A stretch of DNA of 64,000 bases from Lysinibacillus_B sp031181585 (GTDB lineage: Bacteria; Bacillota; Bacilli; Bacillales_A; Planococcaceae). Numbering within the stretch: the stretch's first letter is position 1; every line of letters starts with the position of its first letter. The DNA is taken from the NCBI RefSeq assembly GCF_047301505.1, contig NZ_CP154840.1, forward strand, positions 3,162,001 to 3,226,000, given 5' to 3'. The notes under the pieces were generated by a model. The model worked only from the letters and a program-made list of their open reading frames with translations, had not been told where the DNA came from and made no database searches. The translations under genes and the position numbers were made by a program. Shown one piece after another: positions 36,424-44,473 of the stretch.

Positions 36424-36954
36424 ATGAACATACTAAAAAAAATTCCATTATTATTAGTTTTATGTCTAGCTTTATTTGCATCATCTTCTTTAGTAGCAAA
36501 TGCTACAGATTATTGCAATAGTTCGGTAAACAATAGTAGTAAAAGCGATGATAAAAAGGTTGTTGTGTATAACGGGAATTCACTTCGTGGAGCATGTCAT
36601 ATTCAACGCCTTCATATGGCCAATCCAGGTGCTAATAGTTGGTATGTAGATGGTGTAAAAAAGTCTCAATTTTCTTTTGCTTTTGATCGAACTGGGATGG
36701 CAAGCGTAGCAGCAATAGTTATTAGAGATTCAACAGCTCAACCTAGTTATGCTGGCAGATACGTATCTGAAGCTTACGTAGCCACTTTAAACCAAGATGT
36801 AAGGGTTGTGTGGGAGAATTATCAGGGATTAAAGTCTGTATATACTATGTTCCCTACTAAAAGTTACGGTTCTAAGGGACCTATTATGTTACCAACTAGC
36901 ATTACACCTATTGACGAGTTACAGTTAGAATCTAAGGATTTAGAATCACAATAA
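36424..36954 (+). CDS. Secreted cargo protein with CHIxxxHM motif (short paralog)
   Basis: 176 residues with a Sec signal peptide (about 1-27, cleavage after VANA). Mature chain begins TDYCNSS. Distinctive segments are ACHIQRLHM, VKKSQFSF and NQDVRVVW; two cysteines lie about 28 residues apart (DYC...GAC). The same order CHIxxxHM-KSQF-QxVRVV and cysteine pair occurs in the second secreted protein at 38903, so the two are homologous. GGAGGAGG 9-10 nt upstream of the ATG; TTTACA/TAATAT promoter-like boxes at 36366-36394. Function unknown. Confidence 0.72.
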   Translation: MNILKKIPLLLVLCLALFASSSLVANATDYCNSSVNNSSKSDDKKVVVYNGNSLRGACHIQRLHMANPGANSWYVDGVKKSQFSFAFDRTGMASVAAIVIRDSTAQPSYAGRYVSEAYVATLNQDVRVVWENYQGLKSVYTMFPTKSYGSKGPIMLPTSITPIDELQLESKDLESQ

Positions 36955-37085
36955 ACTTTTCAAGCAATTTTTCTCTAATTATAAGTGGAAGTAAGCATTT
37001 AAAAGGATTTCTCTTTAAATAGAGAAGTCCTTTTCTTTAAATCAGGCCAAAATCTTTGGAATGTCAACACTAAACTGGACAAAAA

Positions 37086-37931
37086 TTATAGGAGCTGTTG
37101 CTTGAATTCCATAGGTGTTAAATAGCCCAGTGTTCCATGAATTCGAATGTTATTGAACCAATGAACATAATCACCAAGTTCAAGAGCGAGCTGTTCAAGG
37201 GAAGAGAAATGGGCTCCGTTAGCGAATTCCGTTTTAAATACCTTAAACATCGCTTCGGCCACTGCATTGTCATAAGGGCAGCCTTTCATACTTAGTGACC
37301 GCTGGATTCCGAAGGCTCCAAGAGCTTCTGAAATTAGTTGATTATCAAACTCTTTCCCTCGATCTGTATGAAATAATTGAACGTCGTTCAAGTTTCCTTT
37401 AATGCCTGATAAGGCCTGATAGACAAGCTCTGCGCTCTTACTTGCACCAGCGCTATGGCCAATGATTTCACGATTGAAAAGGTCAACAAATAAGCATACA
37501 TAATGCCATTTTGTTCCGACTCGGACGTACGTTAAATCACTCACAATAACAGCCAACGGCTCTTTTTGTTTAAATTGTCGTTGTAATTCATTTTTTACAG
37601 GGGCTTCATTGCACATTGATTGATGAAGCTTGAATTGTGCGATTGTATAGTTCGAAACAAGCCCTTGTTCCTTCATGAGACGTCCAATTCGACGACGTGA
37701 AACCAGCATTGGCTTCGGCAATTTAGCTAATTCCTTTTTGATTTTACGTGTACCATAATTGTTTCTGCTTTCTTTGAAAATACGGGCGATTTCTTTAGAA
37801 ATTGCTATATCTTCGGTCTTTTGTGCACGCTTATTGGATAGATCAGCGTGATAATAATACGTACTTTTTGGTAAGTGGAGGACGGCACACATTGCTGATA
37901 CCGAATATTTGTGAGCATTATTACGAATCAC
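37086..37931 (-). CDS. IS3-family transposase OrfB
   Basis: 281 residues. Integrase core with the three catalytic acids in VIVSDLTYVRVG (D), LFHTDRGKEFDNQ (D) and CPYDNAVAEAMFKVFKTE (E), preceded by the HTH_21-like N-terminal part (NNYGTRKIKKEL). Begins in the -1 frame relative to OrfA just after the OrfA stop, consistent with a frameshifted OrfAB fusion as in the IS3 family. Confidence 0.9.
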   Translation of the reverse strand: MIRNNAHKYSVSAMCAVLHLPKSTYYYHADLSNKRAQKTEDIAISKEIARIFKESRNNYGTRKIKKELAKLPKPMLVSRRRIGRLMKEQGLVSNYTIAQFKLHQSMCNEAPVKNELQRQFKQKEPLAVIVSDLTYVRVGTKWHYVCLFVDLFNREIIGHSAGASKSAELVYQALSGIKGNLNDVQLFHTDRGKEFDNQLISEALGAFGIQRSLSMKGCPYDNAVAEAMFKVFKTEFANGAHFSSLEQLALELGDYVHWFNNIRIHGTLGYLTPMEFKQQLL

Positions 37932-37933
37932 AT

Positions 37934-38167
37934 TTATTTTCGTCCCATAATCAGCGCTGCTTGCTTTAAAATATCGTTCTCCATTAGTAAACGTTGGTTT
38001 TCTTTGCGTAATCGAGCAAGTTCATTTTCTTCTTCTGTTCGATTATCTTTCGCTGTGAATGATCCTGTTTCCTTATGATTTTTAATCCAGCGATCTAACG
38101 CAGAAGGCGTAATATCATATTCTCGGGCAATGTCCGCACGAGACTTGCCGTTTTCATAAAGTTTCAC
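37934..38167 (-). pseudogene. IS3-family OrfA, 5' end disrupted
   Basis: 77 codons of open frame with the HTH (KSRADIAREYDITPSALDRWIKN) and leucine-zipper-like tail (LARLRKENQRLLMENDILKQ). The natural N-terminus RRTFTPEFKLQLV is encoded in the same frame just upstream, but the likely ATG near 38217 is out of frame because of a 7-nt partial duplication (cgtcg-ggcgtcg) at about 38199-38210. Removing 7 nt restores MTRRTFTPEF. A GTG at 38167 could give a shortened protein. Confidence 0.7.
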
Positions 38168-38406
38168 TAATTGCAGTTTAAATTCGGGTGTAAATGTTCG
38201 ACGCCCGACGTGTCATAATAGCACGCTCCCTTTAATTGATAGTCTAAGTTTACAAGCCCTTATATTATCTGTCCAACTTAGTGTAACCTATCCACTTTAA
38301 AGCAATTTTTTCTTAATACCAATCGACATCATCTTTCCAATATCTAATTAATTCAATATACAATAATATTTTCTTCATTGTTAAAAGATACTAAAGGCTT
38401 TTCCAT

Positions 38407-38670
38407 TTATGGCGAGATCTTTTCCATTCCAAAACCACTTCTCCCAGCAATTCTACCTATTAAAATGTATAGCAGCTGCCGCTGATTTAGGTTGAACTCA
38501 GCCTGTAGATACCTGAATACATAATTCTAATTGTTACTAATGCACCCATTGATCGATATTGTTTCTTTATCAGTAACCTTCCTGGCCTTGGCTATGCTGC
38601 TTATCTCATCTTCGTCTATAAACGTCAGCAGGCTCTCTTCTAGCTCTCTCGATGCAATAATTAACGGCAT
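38407..38670 (-). pseudogene. Degenerate cargo/phage gene with internal amber codon
   Basis: One reading frame of 88 codons from ATG 38670, interrupted by TAG at 38527-38529. First part contains SRELEESLLTFIDEDEI, second part FRYLQAEFNLNQRQ and LLYILIGRIAGRSGFGMEK, both with protein-like composition. No ribosome-binding site and another TAG just before the ATG, so it reads as a dead fragment. Identity unknown. Confidence 0.45.
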
Positions 38671-38788
38671 CTAGTTTCGTCTGGCACTTAATATGGAGCG
38701 TAATTTTTTTGTCGTGTGTAGTTGTGTTGACTTGCAATAAAGTTAGACTATAAATTCTTCATTCTACTTTGGCATATAAAAAATACCC

Positions 38789-38822
38789 AAAAAGTTAGTT
38801 TTCAACTCTAACTTTTCGGGCA
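38789..38822 (-). terminator. Terminator downstream of the long CHIxxxHM secreted-protein gene
   Basis: Stem cc.aaaaagttag / ctaacttttcgg with a short loop, about 80 nt past the stop of the gene ending at 38903. The flanking T-run is modest. Confidence 0.5.
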
Positions 38823-38902
38823 TCTTATTATCATGTGATGTACTTTACTTTTTAATTAATTCATACGATTATCAATAACTTAAGAATCGTCTCACCTTTA
38901 AA

Positions 38903-39634
38903 TTATTTAGGGAAAAATACAGGATAAGCCGTTATTACAATATAATCATATTGATCAAATTCTCTAGTAGACCACCCTTTTGGATCATATAGAACAACTC
39001 TGACAGTCTGACCCTCTCTAGCGTTATCTCTTTGTTTATAAATTTTATAATCGTCTACTCTGACATAATAACGATCATAATCGACTACATTTTTCATTAT
39101 ATCTATAGTAGCATGAGGGTTATATACTGCTTGGAATTGGCTTTTCCCGTTAAAAGTGTACATCTTTTTAGCTAAGATATTATTTTGCATATGCCCCTTA
39201 TAAATATGACAATACCCATAATTTTCCCAACCTTTACCTGAAGGCATCATAATTTTACTTCCATGAATAGTATTAAAGTCGGTACCTAAAATATATCTAG
39301 CTTGTGTATAAGGTCCACATTGTTCATTTATTACCATCTTTAATTGATTGTAAGGAACTTCTGACCAAGGCGTAGATATGTAATTAAAAGTACTAATCTG
39401 CATATTTTCAAGATCTTCTTTTTTTTGGCTTAGTAAAATCTCTTCCATTTCTTCATAAGAAGGGATTCCCATATTATCTATCTCTCTCTCGAATGCTTGG
39501 ACTTCTTCTGGTGTTGCTTGAATTTCTATACCCATATCAGGATAACTAGCATGTGCTTTACTTGAAGATAATAAAACAACTATGGCTAAAAGAACCATAA
39601 AACTAATACGATTGGATAAACGTTTGATTTTCAT
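38903..39634 (-). CDS. Secreted cargo protein with CHIxxxHM motif (long paralog)
   Basis: 243 residues; signal peptide about 1-30 (FMVLLAIVVLLSSSKAHA, cleavage after AHA). A linker of about 60 residues rich in acidic residues (EEVQAFEREIDNMG) precedes a C-terminal domain with EQCGPYTQ, YGYCHIYKGHM, FNGKSQF, GQTVRVVLYD and YIVITAYPVFF. That domain parallels the protein at 36424. Start ATG 39634 follows AAGGAAAAGGTG. Starts 12 bp after the upstream cytoplasmic gene, so they form an operon. The acidic N-terminal extension could be a propeptide (inference). Confidence 0.72.
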   Translation of the reverse strand: MKIKRLSNRISFMVLLAIVVLLSSSKAHASYPDMGIEIQATPEEVQAFEREIDNMGIPSYEEMEEILLSQKKEDLENMQISTFNYISTPWSEVPYNQLKMVINEQCGPYTQARYILGTDFNTIHGSKIMMPSGKGWENYGYCHIYKGHMQNNILAKKMYTFNGKSQFQAVYNPHATIDIMKNVVDYDRYYVRVDDYKIYKQRDNAREGQTVRVVLYDPKGWSTREFDQYDYIVITAYPVFFPK

Positions 39635-39646
39635 CACCTTTTCCTT

Positions 39647-40168
39647 CTAAAAGTATTTTTTGGGGAATCCTAATTCTTCCTTAACAGCAGAATAATATTT
39701 ATATTTTTCTAAATCTACTGTCTCGAAAAAATACTCTCTAATATTAACAAAACTATCAGGATATAGTAAACCCTCAAACCTTTCTTCAAAAGGTAATTCC
39801 TTATCTAATAAGTAAAGAAATTTAATCACAAAAAATACAGTAATAGGAAAATCACTTTTTAAATGATTGTAGTTTTCTAAGAAATTTCTTATAAAAACGG
39901 TTATATCATGAATTTTTTTTTCCCCATTAGTCTTATCCTCATTTTTTTCCGGACCAAAAGCTAGTGAAGATCTATAATAATGATTTATCAACATACCTAG
40001 AAATGAAAAAAGAGAACCCTTTCTAATAGAAATATCACTATTATTAAAGCCTTCGTAGTACGGATAGCTTAATTCCTCTTTCCAATTTAAAGCAACATCA
40101 AATCCAACATGTTCCACTGCTTCGTATACTTTATTGATTTTTACATTAATTAAATCATAATTTTCCAT
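39647..40168 (-). CDS. Cytoplasmic cargo protein co-transcribed with the long secreted paralog
   Basis: 173 residues from ATG 40168 (AAGGAG 12 nt upstream; an earlier ATG at 40180 directly abuts that sequence). No signal peptide; mostly helical-looking, aromatic-rich (KGSLFSFLGMLINHYYRSS). Not recognised. Polycistronic with the secreted protein 10-12 bp downstream, the kind of pairing seen for effector plus partner genes, but no homology supports an immunity role. Confidence 0.62.
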   Translation of the reverse strand: MENYDLINVKINKVYEAVEHVGFDVALNWKEELSYPYYEGFNNSDISIRKGSLFSFLGMLINHYYRSSLAFGPEKNEDKTNGEKKIHDITVFIRNFLENYNHLKSDFPITVFFVIKFLYLLDKELPFEERFEGLLYPDSFVNIREYFFETVDLEKYKYYSAVKEELGFPKKYF

Positions 40169-40461
40169 TACCCTACTCATCTCCTTAAACTTTTTAATCA
40201 ATCCTCTATTTTACTTTTATTATTTGTCTACCTTACAAGCATATATGGTCATGCATGTATTACACCTCCTTAAGAAAAATAATGCTTTAAAACAAACAAT
40301 CTTTATTTTAAATATCACACCTTGTTAAAGAAAATCGATACTTTATTCCAATTATAAACCAGTATTCTTAATTCCTCTATGACCCTCCCCTAACGTCAAT
40401 GCAGATGACTAAAAATCGATTATCTTTAAAGTGGATAATTGTAAGCGTGTAATTGCAATTT

Positions 40462-40659
40462 TTATAAAGGTATACGTGAACCTCTCCCTAATAACTGTGG
40501 GTGACAGTGTTCTATATAAGACAGCTCATCGATATAGAAACGGATCCTCACTTTATCAGCCGTTATAAACGCGTTGTTTCTACCTAGTGACAGTGGTACT
40601 TCTAAAAACTCAAATATATTCATCTGGCCGATTGATTCCATATGTTCAAAATGCGTCAT
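40462..40659 (-). CDS. Small phage-type protein
   Basis: 65 residues from ATG 40659 (AGGAGG 6 nt upstream; the open frame extends to 40686 without support). Sequence begins MTHFEHMESIGQMNIFEFLE. Not recognised. Follows the 115-residue gene in the same direction with about 55 bp between them, and the two look like a small phage operon. Confidence 0.5.
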   Translation of the reverse strand: MTHFEHMESIGQMNIFEFLEVPLSLGRNNAFITADKVRIRFYIDELSYIEHCHPQLLGRGSRIPL

Positions 40660-40714
40660 ATTTATCCTCCTACCATTCCAGCCCATTCTCTATTTGCGTA
40701 TAGTCGTTTATTTC

Positions 40715-41062
40715 CTAAGAACTTTCACGTTCAATTAACCAATCGTAAAACGGTACTGGGCGCTCTTTCTGCACATTGTCTTCCACAATAGCAGAAGTGG
40801 CAGCAGGACGTTTTATACGCTCTTTATCCTTGCCATAAGCGCCAGTAAAGATAGCTCTTAATGTACTTGTAATTGTTAACGTACCGTTCGCAATATCACG
40901 GAAAATGTTAGTCAAAATGTCTTTAGCGTTCACAAAATCGCGTACATCGTTCATCTTTGTAGCCACTATGCATTTATGTAGTTCATCTTTCAATTGATCA
41001 GCGAGTGGCAGCGAGTACATGAAATCGTAAAGCATCCTTTGCCATTCATTCATATATTCCAT
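40715..41062 (-). CDS. Small phage-type protein, unknown function
   Basis: 115 residues starting MEYMNEWQRMLYDF; AAGGAAG about 7 nt upstream. Helical-looking first 75 residues (LADQLKDELHKCIVATKMNDV), basic linker, then a tail ending FYDWLIERESS. No family recognised. With the downstream 65-residue gene it may be a remnant of the phage lysogeny or early region. Confidence 0.5.
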   Translation of the reverse strand: MEYMNEWQRMLYDFMYSLPLADQLKDELHKCIVATKMNDVRDFVNAKDILTNIFRDIANGTLTITSTLRAIFTGAYGKDKERIKRPAATSAIVEDNVQKERPVPFYDWLIERESS

Positions 41063-41154
41063 ATGAGCTTCCTTTTCCGTGTGGGTATTATTATATATTT
41101 CTTGTAAAGAGCTTGTTTTGGAAAGATTAAAAGAGCTAAATGATTGGTTAGAAC

Positions 41155-41362
41155 TGACCCCATTGATTGGGACAGTTAAAAAACACCTTTAACAAGAATT
41201 CGGGTATAGATACCTAAAATTCTAGTTGGAGGTGTTTTTTCTATCGGTACAAGAGTTAGCTATCCATATGAAGTTAAAATGAAAGCGATTGAAATGCGTT
41301 TAGCAGGTAAATCCATTAAAGAAGTCATGACAGAACTAAATATTCGAAATAAAACACAATTG
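41155..41362 (+). mobile_element. 5' fragment of a second IS3-family element
   Basis: Begins with an IS3/IS150-type end (TGACCCC ... gggacagtt), then a long hairpin aaaaaacacct/aggtgtttttt (41179-41241) of the type that shields transposase genes from outside transcription, then an OrfA start reading IGTRVSYPYEVKMKAIEMRL and LNIRNKTQL. Similarity stops at about 41362 and the rest of the element is gone. Confidence 0.65.
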
Positions 41363-41930
41363 TCATCACCTCCTTGCCGACATAATTCGAGGGAGGCAAA
41401 GTTAATCCTTCTATAGGGTCCAAAATTTAAATTTGGCATAAAATTCAAAGAAAAATAATTTATTATACTTTAACTACTTCTATATAAGATGAGTCCTATA
41501 TAAGCTAATAAATACTTTTGTTCATGTACAGTAAGCTAGCTGTTTCCGATGAAAGGGCTGGTTCCCCTAGTAATGGCATATTATCATATTATGAATATAA
41601 GGCAGATGCTTGATTTATTTTATTCCTCTCCTCATGAAGCGGCTATTACTTATTCTCATATTTTCAAAAGCATCTATATCTACTAACTATGTTTACCTAC
41701 AAAATAGAGCGTTCGAAGACAATTCTGCTTATTTAACCAATTACAAAAAGGTACTAAACATTCATTGTAAGTCTTGTTTACTCTTTGTTGACATCTTTGC
41801 TCGCCTAATAAGTAATAAAGTCGCAAACGGCTAGTAGTTTGTAATCAAAACAAATAAATTAGCTAGATAGTATTATAAAAATTTGGTATATTTTATATTA
41901 CTTGGGTGACATAAAAGGAGGGAAATCTTT
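41363..41930. other. AT-rich gap with no supported gene
   Basis: About 570 bp between the IS fragment and the membrane/secreted pair. Open frames such as 41549-41686 (45 codons) have no ribosome-binding site. The end of the stretch should hold the promoter for the gene at 41931; TATTAT at 41871-41876 is a possible -10. Confidence 0.5.
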
Positions 41931-42200
41931 TTGACTGAGACTACGATAAAAAAAATACAACTGCCATCCACTATTATCTTGATTTTATTGTTCTTTTGTA
42001 TGGTACTTAGCAACAATATATTATTTTTCCCATTATTTTTAATTTTACTTTCTCTAAGCTTATTTTTGATTAGCTTGCGATTATATTTTAAAAAATATGA
42101 TCCGACTCTACGTCCATTAATTTCAATCATTCGCCTTGGTATTATAATTAGCTGTTTCATTTTAATTATGATCGCAATCCAAAATATTTCGTATAACTGA
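41931..42200 (+). CDS. Small membrane protein upstream of a secreted protein
   Basis: 89 residues. TTG start at 41931 is strongly indicated by AAGGAGG with a 9-nt spacer and no other usable start. Hydrophobic segments at about 12-30, 31-50 and 66-84, with short basic loops (RLYFKKYDPTLRP). Not recognised. It ends 17 bp before the secreted protein gene, so the two are co-transcribed. Could be an immunity or export helper for that protein (inference from arrangement only). Confidence 0.65.
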   Translation: MTETTIKKIQLPSTIILILLFFCMVLSNNILFFPLFLILLSLSLFLISLRLYFKKYDPTLRPLISIIRLGIIISCFILIMIAIQNISYN

Positions 42201-42217
42201 AGAAGGAGAATTATACT

Positions 42218-43102
42218 ATGAAAACTGCTAAAAAAATATTATTTTTATTAACGTTAATTTTATCATTTGCATTTTATTCTGAAAGTATATCTGCTGCAAC
42301 TATAAATCAAGAGGATGAAATTAAAAATATTAAAAACTATATAGAAAATTCTGTCGCTGAATTACATTACAAATTTAATGAGTTAAAATCACATCAGAAT
42401 GTTACTTTAGAGGAAATTCAAAATTTAATTGATTCACATTATGAAGCAAATCCTGCTCCCGAAGTTATGTTGAAGTCTAATTCACTTGATATTCAAGATA
42501 TATATCCAGAGTTAACAGAAGAAAATAATAAAGCTTATGAAGAAAGTAAAGGTAATTTAGGAGTTTTTATTAATTCACAAAAAGAAACTAACGAATTAGG
42601 GACTGTCTTCACCTTTAAACATGATAACTCAGATTCAGATTATATTGATGTTTATCTAGGTAAGACAGGCGATATTTCTTTAGTAGAATTTAAAACTGTT
42701 GGGCAAAGTCAGGCAATCCAACCATTATATACCCAACAAACTACTCCAGTCAAAAGAACAACTGGTATAGCTTATAATGCTGTAGGACTTAAAATGTTTG
42801 ATCTTTGGGCAGAAGCAAGCTTTAAATATAATGGTTCAAGTGTAGCATCACAAAATCTAGATGGGAATTATAAAAGGTACGCTGCTGGTGGTACTCTAAA
42901 TCTTATACCTGATACAGTAATGCCAAGAACAAGAACAGTTGTTTTAGAAGGATATCGATATGCTGAAGTTTATTCACGTTTAAGATCTCAATCAGGTATT
43001 GGTATTCAATGGGCTCAATGGACTATTAAAGATGCCTTGCTCGAAGCAATGGTTGGTTGCACAGTGGACGGTAGTGTTTATGGTGGGTTAAAGGTTGTGT
43101 AA
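42218..43102 (+). CDS. Secreted cargo protein of unknown function
   Basis: 294 residues. Sec signal peptide about 1-26 (FLLTLILSFAFYSESISAA); acidic helical N-terminal region about 27-110; C-terminal domain about 165-294 beginning PVKRTTGIAYNAVGLKMFDLW, with a single cysteine near the end (MVGCTVDG) and a GG-containing tail. GAAGGAG upstream of ATG 42218. No relation to the CHIxxxHM pair was seen. Preceded by a small membrane protein gene. Confidence 0.7.
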   Translation: MKTAKKILFLLTLILSFAFYSESISAATINQEDEIKNIKNYIENSVAELHYKFNELKSHQNVTLEEIQNLIDSHYEANPAPEVMLKSNSLDIQDIYPELTEENNKAYEESKGNLGVFINSQKETNELGTVFTFKHDNSDSDYIDVYLGKTGDISLVEFKTVGQSQAIQPLYTQQTTPVKRTTGIAYNAVGLKMFDLWAEASFKYNGSSVASQNLDGNYKRYAAGGTLNLIPDTVMPRTRTVVLEGYRYAEVYSRLRSQSGIGIQWAQWTIKDALLEAMVGCTVDGSVYGGLKVV

Positions 43103-43405
43103 TAAAAGCCATTCTTAAATTGGATTTTTTATTTAAGTCAGAGGACAAATAAAATTTTTTCCTCTGAGTATGGCGTTTGTTTTTTAACTCCCCTCAAGAA
43201 TTATAAATGAAAAAAGTCATCTTCTCTTAAGATTCTTTATGCTATCTCATATAATAGAAAATATGGTGCTTACTAGAACGAAGATGGCAAATTATAAGAG
43301 TATCCTTATTCTCTTTGCTATAATTACGATTCATTACAACAAACCGTTAACCTATAGAATGAGCCTTGACAACTCGTTCTGCCTTTGTGTAATTATATAA
43401 ACACC
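43103..43405. other. Gap between cargo and lysis cassette
   Basis: About 300 bp without a gene. An inverted repeat cagagga/tcctctg at 43138-43168, followed by a T-rich tract, may terminate the secreted-protein operon. Confidence 0.45.
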
Positions 43406-43440
43406 AAAAAGCCCGCTACCAATTAAGGTAACGGGCTGTT
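43406..43440 (-). terminator. Terminator of the prophage lysis operon
   Basis: Stem agcccg.tacc / ggta.cgggct with a 6-nt loop, then five T on the minus strand, just past the endolysin stop. Confidence 0.85.
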
Positions 43441-43446
43441 ATTATG

Positions 43447-44202
43447 CTATGCAGGTATTGGCTCAGCATAGGTTAAAATGCTACGCTGTTTCATTGCTAA
43501 AATTGCATTGTTTGCTACTGCTTGTGTTTGATACGTTCCTGTTATGAATCGCCATTTGTCCCCTGCTTGCATTACTCGGACGTAGTCTGGATTTGCGATA
43601 TTATGTTTCCCAAGAGCCGCTTTTGCAGCATTAGCCTGCGCCTGTGTCGCAAATGTACCGGATTGGACTCGGTAAAGCTTGCCATCGTTTACACCTACCA
43701 CTGCCTGCCCTTTATCATTAACAATAAGCTGTACACGTAGCTTACTATTCGAAGGAACAAAAACAGTCCCCTCTAATTTGTAGCCAGCTGGTGCTTTCCA
43801 ATTCACCGGGATTTCGAAATGAGGTGCATCATATTGGCTCGCCGGCCAGTAACCTCCCCAAGTGATTCCCAGCTTCTTGGCAATAGCGCCGACTCTTTTT
43901 AGGGTATTAAGGTCATACAATTGCTTTGGTGGAGCTACAGCGATATCCCATGCTCGGCGCGATGTATGGTTACTCAACTTTGTCCAAGTCACTTTCGATA
44001 ACTTTTTTCCAGCAGCATCGAATAGCCGGGTACGTCCCTGCTCATATAAATAGTTTTGTCTGCCTTGTGGTCGGTATGTTTCGGTTAAAAAGATATCGTC
44101 TATACCTTCTTTGGCACATTCCTGAAATAAAAGACGGCAGGCTAATTGTGCATCTGCCGTTAGCTCCGATAAATCTCTACATGTTTCTGTAATGCTTACC
44201 AT
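43447..44202 (-). CDS. Phage endolysin: M15 peptidase with C-terminal SPOR domain
   Basis: 251 residues. N-terminal L-Ala-D-Glu/D-Ala-D-Ala type peptidase of family M15: TETYRPQGRQNYLYEQGRT, zinc motif SNHTSRRAWDIAV (S-x-H-x6-D) and WGGYW...APHFE (second His). A linker (YKLEGTVFVPSNSKLRVQ) leads to a SPOR-type peptidoglycan-binding domain (YRVQSGTFATQAQANAAKAAL). No signal peptide, so release needs the holin. Overlaps the holin gene by 7 bp. Paralog of the endolysin at 56791. Confidence 0.9.
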   Translation of the reverse strand: MVSITETCRDLSELTADAQLACRLLFQECAKEGIDDIFLTETYRPQGRQNYLYEQGRTRLFDAAGKKLSKVTWTKLSNHTSRRAWDIAVAPPKQLYDLNTLKRVGAIAKKLGITWGGYWPASQYDAPHFEIPVNWKAPAGYKLEGTVFVPSNSKLRVQLIVNDKGQAVVGVNDGKLYRVQSGTFATQAQANAAKAALGKHNIANPDYVRVMQAGDKWRFITGTYQTQAVANNAILAMKQRSILTYAEPIPA

Positions 44203-44462
44203 TTGCCGTCATCCTTTCTAGGCTTGTCATATCGCATGACTCGATTGCTGTCACTAATTCCGTCGGTAGTTGGATCAATGATAATACCTAGTAGCGCTAG
44301 GATGCTCAATACTGTCTCTGTAATCGCTTTAACCTGCTCATTGTAAATTGTAATATCGACATGAAAAATGCCCGCTACCTGATTAGCGAGCACAATGAGT
44401 AAGGCGATTAATGCCACCCAGAATTGTTTGTGTTGTAAACGTACTTTCCAATTGATGTTCAT
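44196..44462 (-). CDS. Phage holin (phi LC3 family)
   Basis: 88 residues: start MNINWKVRLQHKQFW, two membrane helices (about 15-33 and 50-63) and C-terminal DPTTDGISDSNRVMRYDKP, the signature of the phi LC3 holin family. Forms membrane lesions that let the endolysin reach peptidoglycan. Sits between XhlA-like and endolysin genes. Confidence 0.9.
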   Translation of the reverse strand: MNINWKVRLQHKQFWVALIALLIVLANQVAGIFHVDITIYNEQVKAITETVLSILALLGIIIDPTTDGISDSNRVMRYDKPRKDDGKW

Positions 44463-44473
44463 GTGATTTCCTC

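Larger units (their letters stand above)
37062..38289 (-). mobile_element. IS3-family insertion sequence
   Basis: About 1.23 kb with OrfA and OrfB in -1 frame relation. Imperfect terminal inverted repeats share ACACTAA(A/G)(C/T)TGGACA: left at about 37062-37081, right at about 38269-38289. The transposase DDE residues are intact, but OrfA has a 7-nt insertion at its 5' end. No clear target duplication could be recognised by eye. Confidence 0.85.
38290..38902. other. 613-bp stretch between the IS and the second secreted-protein gene
   Basis: Contains the degenerate frame at 38407-38670 and otherwise AT-rich DNA. An inverted repeat near 38789-38822 (cccaaaaagttag/ctaacttttcggg) is a likely terminator for the minus-strand gene ending at 38903. 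No intact gene seen. Confidence 0.5.

Noticed and set aside
36959..38320. Similar sequence aagcaattttt on both sides of the IS3 element as a target duplication
   Set aside because: The copies lie about 90 bp and 10 bp from the IS ends, so they are not a transposition footprint; likely chance in AT-rich DNA.
41549..41686. 45-codon plus-strand frame in the island
   Set aside because: No ribosome-binding site or recognisable protein features; probably chance in decayed DNA.
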